From Rhizobium freirei PRF 81 (lineage in GTDB: Bacteria > Pseudomonadota > Alphaproteobacteria > Rhizobiales > Rhizobiaceae): DNA of 64,000 nt. Positions 8,034 to 16,209 of the stretch are shown in pieces. The stretch covers positions 62,001 through 126,000 of the forward strand of contig NZ_AQHN01000095.1 in NCBI RefSeq assembly GCF_000359745.1, read 5' to 3'. Each line of letters starts with the position of its first letter. Within the stretch, counting starts at the first letter, position 1. The notes under the pieces were generated by a model that was not told the DNA's origin, did not search any database, and worked only from the letters and a program-made list of their open reading frames with translations. The position numbers and the translations under genes were made by a program.

Positions 8034-10438
8034 TCCTCCTTCCAGCCGCAGAAATAGGGAAGCCAGTCCTCCGGCACATCGCCGAATTTCTCGCGTAGGC
8101 GTTCGCATTCGGCGACGGTTTCAGTGCGTCCCGACAGGACCTTGATGAACTCAGGCAGTGCCGAGAGATCGAGCCTTGCGATGACGCTGTCATGGTCGTG
8201 CTTTACGAGGAATTGCCGGCTGGTGGACGAGGTCGACTTCACCCAGTCGAATTCGGTTTCCGATAGGCCGAAGGCGCCCATATAGCTGTCGCGATCGGCT
8301 TTCGGATTGGGGAAGAAGATATTCGTCGGGCTCTGCTCCAGCAGCGTATGGGAAATCTTCGCCGTGGTGATGTCACGCGGCGATTGCGTTCCAAGGCCGA
8401 TGATGCCGTTCTTCTTACGGATGGTCTTGAGCTGATCATTGAGGAAGTTCGCTGCCTTCTCGTCGCCAAGCACCTTCCAGCCTTCGTCGACGAAGAGCAT
8501 CATCGGTCGCACGCCGTCAAGCATCCCGCCGATGCGGAAGAAGATATAGCCGAGTGCTGCGGTGCGGATCTCCGGATCATCAAGGATCGCGGTCAGATCG
8601 AAGCCGAAGATGCCGCGATCGGCATCCCACCGGTCGAGAGGATTGTCGAAGAGCCAACCATGCGTGTCGCACCAGACCTCGAAGCGTGAAGCGAGATCGT
8701 CGCGGCCGGCCGTTTCCGCGCCGCGCAGGAGATGGATGACATCGTGGAATTGCCGCTCGCGAATGGGCGCTGCGAAGATCTGCTCGACGGCGATCGTCAG
8801 GATCTTTTCCTGCTCGGCGGAAAGTTTGTCGCCTTCGCTGCGAGGGCGCACGAGATAGGCCAGCAGGTCATGGAGGAAGGTCCGGCCTTCCGGCGTGTCC
8901 TCGATCTGCAGGGGATTGAAGCCAGTGGGAACGCCAGGCTTGAGCACCTCGTATTGCCCGCCGCAGGCCCGGATGAAGATCTCTCCGCCCCGATCCTTGT
9001 CGAACAGGGCGCAGCGCGGCTGCGGGCTGGTACGCATCGCTTGCGAGAGCAGGAAGAGCAGCCCGACGGTCTTGCCGGATCCGGTCGGTCCGGTGACGAT
9101 GAAGTTGCCGACCTCGCCCTTGTGAAAATTGAAATAGTACGGCGTCATCGACGTCGTCTGGAGGAGCGAGATCGCCGGCCCCCAGCGATTGCCGCGCGGT
9201 TTTCCGAGCGCAAAATTGTGGTAGGAGGCCATGCCGCAGAAGTTCCGCGAGGAGATCATCGCCCGCCTGGCGATGTAGCTGAAATTCCCCGGCAACTGCG
9301 CCCAGAAAGTTGGCTCGGCATTGAGGTCCTCGCGCACCACCACCATGCCGGCGTTCTGCAGCTCCTTGGTGACGGCTTGCGAGCAAGCTTCGGTCTCCTT
9401 GATGGAATTGCCGAGCGCCATGACAGAGAGATGATGGTAGCCCATCACGGCACGGCCGTTGACCAGCTCGTCCTTGGCGATCGAGATCGCGCTTTCGAGG
9501 CTGGTGCCGCGTTCGTCGGAAACGCTGATCTGACGCTCGATCCTGTCCATTTCGGAGAGGACCGGCGCCCGGTCCTGCAGGGCAAAGCTCTGGCTGACGA
9601 TGAGCTCGCCCGGAACCTTCAGCAGCCCGTCGAGCATCCCGGCCGCGGTATAGGGCGGGTATTCGCGAACGGAGAGCATGGCGCCGAAGCGTGTTTCCGT
9701 GTCGCTGCTGCCACGCATTTCCAGCATACGCCGTCCGAATGTGATACGCCGCGTCGGCAGATATTCGTCGAGCGGCATTCGGGGCAGAAGCATCTTGATC
9801 GGCACGCCACCGTTCAGGAGCTGGCCAAGAAACTCGAGCGGTTCGGAAAAGGCGCTGCCGTCGCGCATCGTCGCCTTCAGGAGGCGCGCACCGTACCCTT
9901 CCATCCCCTTGACGATGTTGGCGACGTGGTCGCGCAATTCCTGCCGCGCCTCGAGATCAAGCGCCCGGCCGGATATGCCGCTCGCCTTACGGAACCGGGA
10001 CAGCATGTTGTCGGCAAGGCCGACCTTACCCTGGAAACCACGACGGATGACGGTAAGATAAAGTTCGTTGGAATACATGCGCGTGTTCGACAGCGCCTGC
10101 ATGTAGCGTTCGTCAAGCGTCTTGCAGAAGTCGACGGAGAAGGCCCCGTCAATGACAGGCGGGATGCGCCGACGGATGACGTGGGAATAGACCGCAAACC
10201 GGCTGTCCGACAGAGCACGCAGCAGGGTGTTGCGATTGGCGGCCTCGTTGTCGATGAAGGCCTGGTCGGCGGTCTGATGGCAGAAGCCGTCGAACCGGAT
10301 GATCGAGACCAGCATCCCCTCCTTGGTGCGCAAGGTCTCCTCGTCGACGTGGCGGAGATATGGAACATGCTTCGAAACCGGTTTCTCCCGGGCGATCTCT
10401 CCACCGAAACGGAGACCCTTGTGGACGGCGCTCTGCAT
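8030..10438 (-). CDS. virB4: VirB4 secretion ATPase
   Basis: Large ATPase energising pilus biogenesis and transfer. The start was set at the ATG at 10438, preceded by GAGGAGA; the longer frame upstream is out-of-frame virB3 sequence. This gives 802 residues, normal for VirB4. The N-terminal CagE/TrbE domain (about 1-400) contains YPPYTAAGMLDGLL and the D-RAPVLSEMDRIERQ segment; the ATPase domain has Walker A GPTGSGKT near 450, Walker B LFVDEGWK near 655, and the late QSP motif. It ends in ATGA overlap with the first virB5-like gene. Confidence 0.97.
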   Translation of the reverse strand: MQSAVHKGLRFGGEIAREKPVSKHVPYLRHVDEETLRTKEGMLVSIIRFDGFCHQTADQAFIDNEAANRNTLLRALSDSRFAVYSHVIRRRIPPVIDGAFSVDFCKTLDERYMQALSNTRMYSNELYLTVIRRGFQGKVGLADNMLSRFRKASGISGRALDLEARQELRDHVANIVKGMEGYGARLLKATMRDGSAFSEPLEFLGQLLNGGVPIKMLLPRMPLDEYLPTRRITFGRRMLEMRGSSDTETRFGAMLSVREYPPYTAAGMLDGLLKVPGELIVSQSFALQDRAPVLSEMDRIERQISVSDERGTSLESAISIAKDELVNGRAVMGYHHLSVMALGNSIKETEACSQAVTKELQNAGMVVVREDLNAEPTFWAQLPGNFSYIARRAMISSRNFCGMASYHNFALGKPRGNRWGPAISLLQTTSMTPYYFNFHKGEVGNFIVTGPTGSGKTVGLLFLLSQAMRTSPQPRCALFDKDRGGEIFIRACGGQYEVLKPGVPTGFNPLQIEDTPEGRTFLHDLLAYLVRPRSEGDKLSAEQEKILTIAVEQIFAAPIRERQFHDVIHLLRGAETAGRDDLASRFEVWCDTHGWLFDNPLDRWDADRGIFGFDLTAILDDPEIRTAALGYIFFRIGGMLDGVRPMMLFVDEGWKVLGDEKAANFLNDQLKTIRKKNGIIGLGTQSPRDITTAKISHTLLEQSPTNIFFPNPKADRDSYMGAFGLSETEFDWVKSTSSTSRQFLVKHDHDSVIARLDLSALPEFIKVLSGRTETVAECERLREKFGDVPEDWLPYFCGWKEE

Positions 10439-10449
10439 GTCGTCTCTCC

Positions 10450-10743
10450 TCAGGGTTGGTAGGAATTGCCGCCCCAGAAGTGGCGGTTCCGGATCCAGGG
10501 GCATTTGGCGAAGCGCATCCTGACGACATTGGCGAGGTGCGGATCGCGAACGGTCATCACATAGGCCGCCGCGTGAAGCGGTAGGAAAAGCAGGAAGGTT
10601 GCTAGGTTCTTGGTGTTGAGGAAGGTCATCACCACGACCATCAACTCGCCGACGAAGAGACCGATCGGGACGCCCCACATCATCCGCGGACGCGTCAGCG
10701 CGATAACGAGCGGTGCGACCTGAGGCTTTTCCAGCTCGCTCAT
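10450..10743 (-). CDS. virB3: VirB3 inner-membrane protein
   Basis: The 97-residue protein starts at the ATG overlapping the virB2 stop (TGATG) and matches VirB3/TrbD: a short N-terminus with PLVIALTRPRMMWGVP, then two adjacent hydrophobic helices (about 28-46 and 48-66) and a C-terminal soluble tail ending near RNRHFWGGNSY. VirB3 acts with VirB4 in pilus assembly. The gene is 11 bases upstream of virB4. A longer upstream frame exists but lies inside virB2 in another frame. Confidence 0.92.
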   Translation of the reverse strand: MSELEKPQVAPLVIALTRPRMMWGVPIGLFVGELMVVVMTFLNTKNLATFLLFLPLHAAAYVMTVRDPHLANVVRMRFAKCPWIRNRHFWGGNSYQP

Positions 10744-11111
10744 CAGTTCGATAGCCCCGAGGACATGGAAGAGACGAGCTGCGAGCCGCCGAAGATAAAG
10801 GCAATGCCAACGATGATCGAGAAACACCAGGACCACGGAATGCGGCTGGTCAGCGCGAGATAGCCAACTGCCGCGCAGGCGATTGTCGCCGCAGTCGTCG
10901 CAAAGGTGCCCGTCATGAAGTTGAGGAGCGTCGTAAACACCGATTGGATTGGCTGGAAGACATCGCCTGCTGCAAGGGCGATATCGGTCTGGCCGAACAG
11001 GATGGCGGCAATTGCCAGACCGTGGACGGCAAGCAGACGGCTGCGAGGGGAAACGAGCATCTTCATGGTGCGGCGGACGGTATTCATGAATGATTCCCTG
11101 CTATTGGACAT
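10743..11111 (-). CDS. virB2: VirB2 major pilin
   Basis: Pilin precursor: a long basic N-terminus and hydrophobic signal ending ALA-AG near residue 48, then a mature part of about 75 residues with two hydrophobic helices separated by a short loop (SRIPWSWC), the standard VirB2 layout. The frame can begin at 11111 (122 residues, overlapping virB1 by 11) or at 11087 (114 residues); the ribosome site does not decide. Cyclisation, known for some VirB2/TrbC pilins, cannot be judged here. Confidence 0.92.
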   Translation of the reverse strand: MSNSRESFMNTVRRTMKMLVSPRSRLLAVHGLAIAAILFGQTDIALAAGDVFQPIQSVFTTLLNFMTGTFATTAATIACAAVGYLALTSRIPWSWCFSIIVGIAFIFGGSQLVSSMSSGLSN

Positions 11112-11793
11112 AAAGAACCGAGCCGCCGATCCAACTGGGGACGGAGGGTTCTGATTTGTTTCGATTGATGGGGATCGGCTGGTTGGAGACGGTGCTAGCG
11201 TCGATGGGGCCGGTGTCGAGAAGGCCGACGCCCGCGGCAGCCTCGGCCGGCGCCACAGCGTCCTTGCGACGGCGGCCGCCCTTCAGCGAATTGTCGAAAC
11301 CGTAATAGGCATTGGCGACAAGTGCTGTGTAGTTGACCGTCTCGGCGATCGCCGGCACCCCGCCGGAGCGGATGATGCGGTCTTCGCCGGCGTTGTAGGC
11401 TGCGACCGCCAGAAAGATATTGCCGCCGAAGTGGTCGCTGAGATCCTTTAGATAGGCAATGCCACCGCGAATGTTCTGGGCGGCATCACATATATCGGCC
11501 ACGTTATAGCGGACCGCGGTGGCGGGCATGAGCTGCATCGGGCCACGTGCGCCGGAAGGCGAATTGACGTTACGCCCGAAGCCGGACTCCTGATCAGAGA
11601 TCGCCAGCGCCAGTCGTGTATCGACGCCCTGCCGCTCACTTTCCTTGGCGATCATCTCCTTGATCGCCTCGGGCGCGACAGCGCCGTCGGTGCAGGTGGC
11701 AACACCGGGAATTACGCCATTGTCGGCGGAAGCGGCCGGCGCCGCAGCGATTGCCAAAGCTATGAATGCGAGGGGGAGGAGACGGTGATTCAT
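11101..11793 (-). CDS. virB1: VirB1 lytic transglycosylase
   Basis: Peptidoglycan-cleaving enzyme that opens the wall for the channel. The 230-residue precursor has a signal peptide (1-23, ASA-D). The SLT domain spans about residues 45-165 with the catalytic Glu in SDQESGFG, the GPMQLMP motif, and AVAAYNAGE. The C-terminal 65 residues are a low-complexity tail. It is the first gene of the operon, 18-26 bases after the predicted transcription start. Confidence 0.95.
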   Translation of the reverse strand: MNHRLLPLAFIALAIAAAPAASADNGVIPGVATCTDGAVAPEAIKEMIAKESERQGVDTRLALAISDQESGFGRNVNSPSGARGPMQLMPATAVRYNVADICDAAQNIRGGIAYLKDLSDHFGGNIFLAVAAYNAGEDRIIRSGGVPAIAETVNYTALVANAYYGFDNSLKGGRRRKDAVAPAEAAAGVGLLDTGPIDASTVSNQPIPINRNKSEPSVPSWIGGSVLYVQ

Positions 11794-11806
11794 GATGTTG
11801 CCTGCG

Positions 11807-11846
11807 TTGAGAACTTTATATATACAAAGTTAATAGGCTGAATCAA
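11807..11846. promoter_or_regulatory. Divergent virB1 / exported-protein promoter with dyad operator (copy 1)
   Basis: On the minus strand TTGATT (11846-11841), a 16-base spacer and TATATA (11824-11819) form a promoter for virB1. On the plus strand TTGAGA (11807-11812) and TAATAG (11831-11836) can serve the divergent gene. The dyad AACTTTATATATACAAAGTT (11812-11831) covers the virB1 -10 box and the divergent spacer, an ideal place for a repressor. A near-copy occurs at 12390-12409. Promoter boxes are predicted by eye. Confidence 0.65.
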
Positions 11847-11872
11847 TCTTTAAAATTGCTGTGGAGCAACTA

Positions 11873-12382
11873 ATGGTAAGTGGGTGGCGGGCCGCCGTTC
11901 TCGGCGCTCTTTCGATAGGGGGAACGTTTTCGACGCCAGCACCGGCATCGGCCGCCGATGCGGAATGGGGATGCCAGGTGCTCCTGTGCGCCGCTTCCAC
12001 GAACCCCTCCTGGCATGGCGTGCCTTATTGCGTGCCGCCGATGGTCAAGCTGATCACGGCGATGGCGGAGCCCCACTTCTCCTGGCCGATCTGCTCCGGC
12101 GCCGGTACCGGGGCGCCTGGATACGAGAAATATGCCGATTGCCCAGCAGGTTACACGATTGGCTACACCTGGTCGGGTGGCGACAACAGCTCTCGCAGCG
12201 AGCCCAATCTTTGCGTGAAGACTGACAATCGTTGCGGATCGGGCTCCTCTTCCGGCCACAACGGTGACAGCTGCGCCGAGACAGTCTCGCTGCCGCGTCC
12301 GGTGAGAGGCCAGCCGTATTATTTCGATATCCGGCAGTCGTCCGGAGGCACGCAACGTTTCTGGTTCGACTTGAACCATTGA
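11873..12382 (+). CDS. Exported Cys-rich protein, TrbM-like
   Basis: The ATG at 11873 with GGAG seven bases upstream gives 169 residues (a GTG at 11861 is also possible). It has a Sec signal peptide ending ASAAD near residue 29. The mature part starts with a motif C-x3-LC ... P-x4-C-x-PP (WGCQVLLCAA, PYCVPPMVKL) reminiscent of TrbM conjugation proteins, and has at least eight Cys, suggesting disulfides in the periplasm. It leads the operon divergent from virB1 and shares its control region. TrbM kinship is a motif-level guess; TrbM's biochemical role is itself poorly known. Confidence 0.7.
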   Translation: MVSGWRAAVLGALSIGGTFSTPAPASAADAEWGCQVLLCAASTNPSWHGVPYCVPPMVKLITAMAEPHFSWPICSGAGTGAPGYEKYADCPAGYTIGYTWSGGDNSSRSEPNLCVKTDNRCGSGSSSGHNGDSCAETVSLPRPVRGQPYYFDIRQSSGGTQRFWFDLNH

Positions 12383-12409
12383 GTAAAATAACTTTATATA
12401 TGTGAAGTT
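12371..12409 (+). promoter_or_regulatory. Internal promoter with dyad operator (copy 2)
   Basis: TTGAAC (12371-12376), an 18-base spacer and TATATA (12395-12400) form a promoter whose -35 lies in the last codons of the preceding gene. The dyad AACTTTATATATGTGAAGTT (12390-12409) covers the -10 box and differs from copy 1 at only three of 20 positions; similarity continues for several bases downstream. Same regulator as copy 1 is inferred. Confidence 0.6.
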
Positions 12410-12429
12410 TATTGTGAGAGGTGACCGAT

Positions 12430-12783
12430 ATGCGCGACCAGAGGATCGTCATCCACGAACCGGCCCGGAAACCCGATCCGGACGGCGTGAAATACTGGGG
12501 CCTGCTCTGGCTCGCCGTGATTGTCCTGCTGCTGGCGTCGTGGGGATTGAGCTGGATGTGGCGGGAGGCCGGAGCCGTGATCCGCCACCCGTTCGAGGCG
12601 CCATTCTACACCCTCATGGTCCTTGCGATCTTCGCGCTCGCCCACGGCATACTCGTCTGGAGCGCCTTTCGAATTCTCCGCCGGCTGTTCAGTGTTGGTC
12701 GTGCGATGATCCTCGCCCTTGCCGATCTCGTCAGCGGTCTGCTGCGCGGGGTCCGTAATCGCCTCTTTAGAATTAGGACGTAA
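12430..12783 (+). CDS. Two-helix membrane protein of the conjugation region
   Basis: No family recognised. The ATG at 12430 follows GAGAGG with good spacing; 117 residues. A hydrophilic N-terminus (about 25 residues) is followed by a helix at about 26-46 and a second at about 60-85, then a basic amphipathic tail ending in several Arg. Basic loops suggest both termini are cytoplasmic. It is the first gene after dyad copy 2 and six bases before the next gene, so it is probably co-expressed with the exported proteins downstream. Confidence 0.7.
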   Translation: MRDQRIVIHEPARKPDPDGVKYWGLLWLAVIVLLLASWGLSWMWREAGAVIRHPFEAPFYTLMVLAIFALAHGILVWSAFRILRRLFSVGRAMILALADLVSGLLRGVRNRLFRIRT

Positions 12784-12788
12784 TTCAT

Positions 12789-13253
12789 ATGAGACCTAAC
12801 CGCTTCCTGTTCACCGGCATCGTTGCGGTAGGAATCGTTTCCGCCGTCCTCGCCACCGCCCGGCAAAGCTATGCCCAGCAAGGCTATACATTTAAGCTGG
12901 AGCGGACGGCGCCGGATGCCCGTCACGATCCCGACGGCGTCTGGAGCGATGACGATCTCGCCTTCATCCGGCAATCGGGCCAGACACCGGCCATCTATAC
13001 CGCCCGGATCACCACGCCGGCGGGGGAATGGCTGCTCTCCCAGACCAACGGCGACTGCAACATTCAGGGCATGTGTACCGCCCTTCTGGTTCTTAAGAAG
13101 CCGGGGGTCTCACCCGTCACGATGGCCAATCCGCAGCTCCCGCTCGGCGGCACGGCCATGCTGTCGCTCAACTACAAAAAACTCGCCACGAAGGAAGTCG
13201 ACCAGAACGGCCGTCCCCTCGACGGCTCCTACGACGTGGCGCCGATCCCATGA
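12789..13253 (+). CDS. Exported protein of unknown function
   Basis: The 154-residue precursor has a signal peptide of about 30 residues ending SYA-Q. The mature part contains two Cys (NGDCNIQGMC) that may form a disulfide, and a mixed beta pattern; no known domain recognised. Its stop overlaps the start of the next gene (ATGA), and the preceding gene is six bases away. The context, between conjugation genes under a shared control element, suggests a periplasmic or surface role linked to transfer. Confidence 0.7.
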   Translation: MRPNRFLFTGIVAVGIVSAVLATARQSYAQQGYTFKLERTAPDARHDPDGVWSDDDLAFIRQSGQTPAIYTARITTPAGEWLLSQTNGDCNIQGMCTALLVLKKPGVSPVTMANPQLPLGGTAMLSLNYKKLATKEVDQNGRPLDGSYDVAPIP

Positions 13254-13918
13254 ACATCTCCCTTCGTCTTTCCATTCTCCGCTGGCTCCGGCCCGGCCGG
13301 CGCGACGTCAGCGCCAATACCGGTCTCGTTCTCGGCTTCATCGCCTCGTTCGCCTTTGCGGGCGAATCAGCCGTCAGCCTGATGGCCGCCGGGATGCCCG
13401 CCGACTGCGCCGAATATGCCTCGAACGTGACGCAGAGCGAAGGTAGCTTCGGTAGCACTTCGCCAGCCGTCAACGGCACCCGCTGCTATGGGGCTTTCCA
13501 GTTCTGCGACAGCGGTACCCTGCAATCCTACTGGTCGGGCTCGACGGCCGACTTTCTCGCCAGTCCCTCCGCCCAGGTCGCCGCCTGGCAGAAATATGAG
13601 AACAATCAGTGGGCGCAAGCCAACCGCCTCGGTCTCATCGGCATGGTCGGCCAGCAGGTCTGCTACAACGGGACCTGCGCTGTCATTTCGCAGTCCTCGA
13701 TCCTCAAAGCCTGTCAGTTCGGCTGCGGCAAGGGCGGCAAGCTCTACAACCTCATGCAGTCCGGGCTCGATTGCAGCGCTCCGGGAACGAAGGACGGCGC
13801 GGGAACAAGCGTCTGCTCCTATCTGATCTCCGGCGCCGGCTACACTGTCAGCTGCATCACCAGCTCCAGTGATGGAGTGGATTGCCTGCCCGTCGAGGGC
13901 GGGACAAAAGGCGAATAG
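13250..13918 (+). CDS. Exported lysozyme/transglycosylase-like protein
   Basis: The 222-residue protein has an N-terminal hydrophobic segment (about 22-48) that may be a signal or anchor. The following part carries SEGSFGS ... CYGAFQFC, which resembles the catalytic Glu plus G-x-FQF/M signature of lysozyme-fold muramidases, and then WQKYENNQWA. It has about nine Cys, more than a typical SLT enzyme. Together with VirB1 this would be a second wall-cleaving enzyme in the locus. The assignment is by motif resemblance only. It overlaps the upstream gene by four bases. Confidence 0.65.
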   Translation: MNISLRLSILRWLRPGRRDVSANTGLVLGFIASFAFAGESAVSLMAAGMPADCAEYASNVTQSEGSFGSTSPAVNGTRCYGAFQFCDSGTLQSYWSGSTADFLASPSAQVAAWQKYENNQWAQANRLGLIGMVGQQVCYNGTCAVISQSSILKACQFGCGKGGKLYNLMQSGLDCSAPGTKDGAGTSVCSYLISGAGYTVSCITSSSDGVDCLPVEGGTKGE

Positions 13919-13921
13919 GCT

Positions 13922-14479
13922 ATGCGTAATCCGCGTCGCTTCCTGCGCTTGTCGTGCGCGAGTCTCTTGTTCGCCTCCTCGGCATTGGCCGACAACACCG
14001 ATCGAACGTTTGCGATTCCGCAGGCCGGCGTCACCTTCCTGACGGGCGACAGCTGGCAGCAGGCGGGCCAGCGCTTCCGGCTCTATGGTGTGCAATCCTG
14101 CCTGCGCGGCACATTCTACACCGACAAGGCGGGCGAACATCAGGATTGCGGCGCCGTCTCCACGGCCATGCTCGCCGCCTTCGTCCGCGACCTGAAGCCG
14201 GTCTGCGCGCCCGTCGCCTTGATTGCCGCGGGACAATCGCAGCCGGCCACTGTTCTGGTGATCTGCACAGGTGAGGTCCATGGAAAGAGGCTCGATCTCG
14301 GCGCCACGATGATCACCCAGGGCTTTGCTTTCGCTGCCATCGATAGCGAGGGCCGTCCCGTCTACCTCCACTATCTCATCGAGGAAGGCATTGCCCAGCA
14401 GGCCCGCAAGGGCCTCTGGGCCTTCGCCGACCTGCCCCACCCCAACAACACGCTTCTATCCGCAAAACCCATGCCCTGA
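13922..14479 (+). CDS. Exported staphylococcal-nuclease-like protein
   Basis: The 185-residue precursor has a signal peptide (about 1-23, ALA-D). The mature part follows an SNase/thermonuclease layout: VTFLTGDSWQQAGQRFRLYGVQSC (strand-turn-strand with the R-x-RLxG step), an Ala/Phe helix, then a C-terminal helix region IEEGIAQQARKGLWAF like the EAxAxxxGLW end of SNase domains. Several catalytic Arg/Asp positions are not conserved, so activity is doubtful. It lies three bases after the previous gene, ending the exported-protein operon. Confidence 0.7.
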   Translation: MRNPRRFLRLSCASLLFASSALADNTDRTFAIPQAGVTFLTGDSWQQAGQRFRLYGVQSCLRGTFYTDKAGEHQDCGAVSTAMLAAFVRDLKPVCAPVALIAAGQSQPATVLVICTGEVHGKRLDLGATMITQGFAFAAIDSEGRPVYLHYLIEEGIAQQARKGLWAFADLPHPNNTLLSAKPMP

Positions 14480-14610
14480 GTTTCCGACTGCCACCCTCTT
14501 CCCGATCGATACCGAATTCCAGGTCCGCCCACAGGCGGCTCGGAAAATGGAATGGCGCGTCCTGCCGAAGTCTACTACAACGGTCGCCAAGCAACGCTTG
14601 CGCCGATGGA

Positions 14611-15273
14611 ATGGAGATGACTGCAGGGTCTCGTAAACTGGATGTCCGGAAGAAATGGTGGTCAGTGACCCTCGACGAGGATCTCGTCGAGTGCCGCGCT
14701 ACCGTGCCGAAGGAAGGTCACGACCGTATCAAGGTTCTTGCCGGCCTTCTCGGTGAAAAGCTCCCGATCCTGGTCGGCAAGCTCGTGATTTCGGCGTTGA
14801 CGATGTACGAGCGAGGCGTTGAGGAGGTTCCGGAGATTGAGGCAACGCCTCAAGCCGCAATGGCTCATGCCGCCTCGAGATCTTCAGCGGGCAATTCCAT
14901 CGATGATCTCTGTCGAGCGATCCTCGGCTCGCGCTTCCCGGATGACAATGGTGCAGCCCGCATGCGCCAGTGCGCTATGGTGACGGCAATTGCCGTCGAA
15001 GCTGCCGCCGGCCATATGCCCAGCGTCTCGACTATCGCCAAGCTTACCGGCAATCACCAATCCCAGATCATGCTGCTCGCGCAGGTCCTCGAAGACCGCA
15101 ATGTGTTATTGCGAATTCATACGCCGAACGTAAAGAAGGGTCGCGCCGCGAAAATGCTCCAGATCCGGGTAGATGCGGTGGCTGAAATGGACAAAATCCA
15201 CGTAAAGGCGACCGGGCGGTCCATCTTCGATGGGGCGAAAACCACCGCGGTGGCAGACGAGATATCGAAGTAG
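14611..15273 (+). CDS. Winged-helix-like regulator, possible RctA-type repressor
   Basis: The 220-residue protein has no export signal. Residues about 120-185 (AMVTAIAVEAAAGHMPSVST, IAKLTGNHQSQIM, LAQVLEDRNVLLR) read as helix-turn-helix plus a basic wing (KKGRAAKML), suggesting DNA binding. The N-terminal third resembles a small ribbon/helix segment. Rhizobial symbiotic plasmids of the same virB type encode RctA, a winged-helix-like repressor of virB and tra genes; this is the best local candidate for that role and for the dyads at 11812 and 12390. Identity is inferred from context. The gap 14480-14610 has no gene. Confidence 0.6.
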   Translation: MEMTAGSRKLDVRKKWWSVTLDEDLVECRATVPKEGHDRIKVLAGLLGEKLPILVGKLVISALTMYERGVEEVPEIEATPQAAMAHAASRSSAGNSIDDLCRAILGSRFPDDNGAARMRQCAMVTAIAVEAAAGHMPSVSTIAKLTGNHQSQIMLLAQVLEDRNVLLRIHTPNVKKGRAAKMLQIRVDAVAEMDKIHVKATGRSIFDGAKTTAVADEISK

Positions 15274-15344
15274 GTACTTCCCGCAGGCACCAGTCGATGG
15301 TCGCGCTCGACGCAATGTCCTAATGGATGGACACCAAACAGCAC

Positions 15345-15635
15345 TCAGTCGTCATCGGACGCTGCGACCCACACCGTCACCTCATAGCCGAACCCTGCGC
15401 TTGCCCGATCGGGGACAGGGTTGATTGAGGTATCGAGATCGTCGGACTTCGCGACCGAGGCTGTGATCGAGCGCCCCTTCTGAAACTGTACTGCCGCCCA
15501 TTCCGCAAAACTGTGGAATCCCTGCGCGCGAGCAAATTGGTCGAGCGCAAAGCCCATGCCCGCAATGCCTGAGAGCCCGTCATATGGAACCTCCAGTGTC
15601 AGAGTTGCCAATACCTCTAACATTGTGACACGCAC
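15345..15635 (-). CDS. Small hypothetical protein
   Basis: A 96-residue frame with normal codon use and balanced composition (a GTG at 15635 or ATG at 15623; GGAG lies upstream). It contains GLSGIAGMGFALDQFARAQGFHSFAEWAAVQF in pieces that look like an amphipathic helix pair, and an acidic C-terminus. No family recognised. It runs towards the regulator gene and is downstream of another small minus-strand frame. Coding character is better than for the shadow frames around it. Confidence 0.45.
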   Translation of the reverse strand: MRVTMLEVLATLTLEVPYDGLSGIAGMGFALDQFARAQGFHSFAEWAAVQFQKGRSITASVAKSDDLDTSINPVPDRASAGFGYEVTVWVAASDDD

Positions 15636-15665
15636 TCCATGAAGTTTAGACGGGTCACGCAGGTG

Positions 15666-15920
15666 CTAGAGAGCACCGCCCGCATAGACAAATTTCGGCG
15701 ATAGAATCGCTTGTGTTTGACGGCATTCGGCAGCTCTTTGTTCGATTGTTGTCCGACGCAATCGCACGTCGGTGGCCTCAGCTGTTGTTGCAAGTTGAGC
15801 TGGTTCCGTGCCCGGGGTGCTTTGAGCGGTCGAGCCGCTTCGATAGCCAGAATATTCGACGCTTGTGACGTCGGCGATTTCGGCAGCGAGAATGCCTGGT
15901 GAGGAACTGTTGGCGAACAC
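15666..15920 (-). CDS. Doubtful small ORF or gene remnant
   Basis: An 84-residue frame beginning at a GTG, rich in Ala, Ser and Thr, ending RRTTIEQRAAECRQTQAIL-type charged helix. An in-frame stop lies just upstream of the GTG and no clear ribosome site is visible, so it may be the end of a degraded gene. It precedes the next small frame by 30 bases on the same strand. No family recognised. Confidence 0.3.
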   Translation of the reverse strand: MFANSSSPGILAAEIADVTSVEYSGYRSGSTAQSTPGTEPAQLATTAEATDVRLRRTTIEQRAAECRQTQAILSPKFVYAGGAL

Positions 15921-16130
15921 CGCACCATCCTTGTCGGCCCCATACTATTGCATTACTCGCAAGATCACTCCGGCATCGCCGCTCGACCGGCTAGCCTCTC
16001 GTGCTCATGGCTCACCGGTGTACCTACTATAGGTTTAGTTGATCACTCCAGTGCGGGGAAGAAAAACTTTCTGCACGCAGAGATTTTGCACGTCACATTT
16101 TCGTGAAGAACATAATTTTATTTAGTAGAT

Positions 16131-16172
16131 TCAATTTATTAATTGAGTCTTCGCGCGTATAGTCGCGCGAAG
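16131..16172. promoter_or_regulatory. AT-rich dyad followed by strong GC stem-loop
   Basis: TCAATTTATTAATTGA (16131-16146) is a dyad with 6-base arms. Directly after it CTTCGCGCG (16149-16157), a 6-base loop and CGCGCGAAG (16164-16172) form a perfect 9-bp stem. There is no U-tract, so it is not a typical terminator. It lies 37 bases before the small TTG-started gene and could be a leader or operator structure. Confidence 0.5.
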
Positions 16173-16209
16173 GTAACGCGCTTTGCGGATACAACTATAA
16201 GGAGATAAA

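Noticed and set aside
8732..10462. Plus-strand frame of 576 codons
   Set aside because: It is antisense to virB4, has Arg/His/Gly-rich shadow composition and no ribosome site; the minus strand carries clear ATPase motifs.
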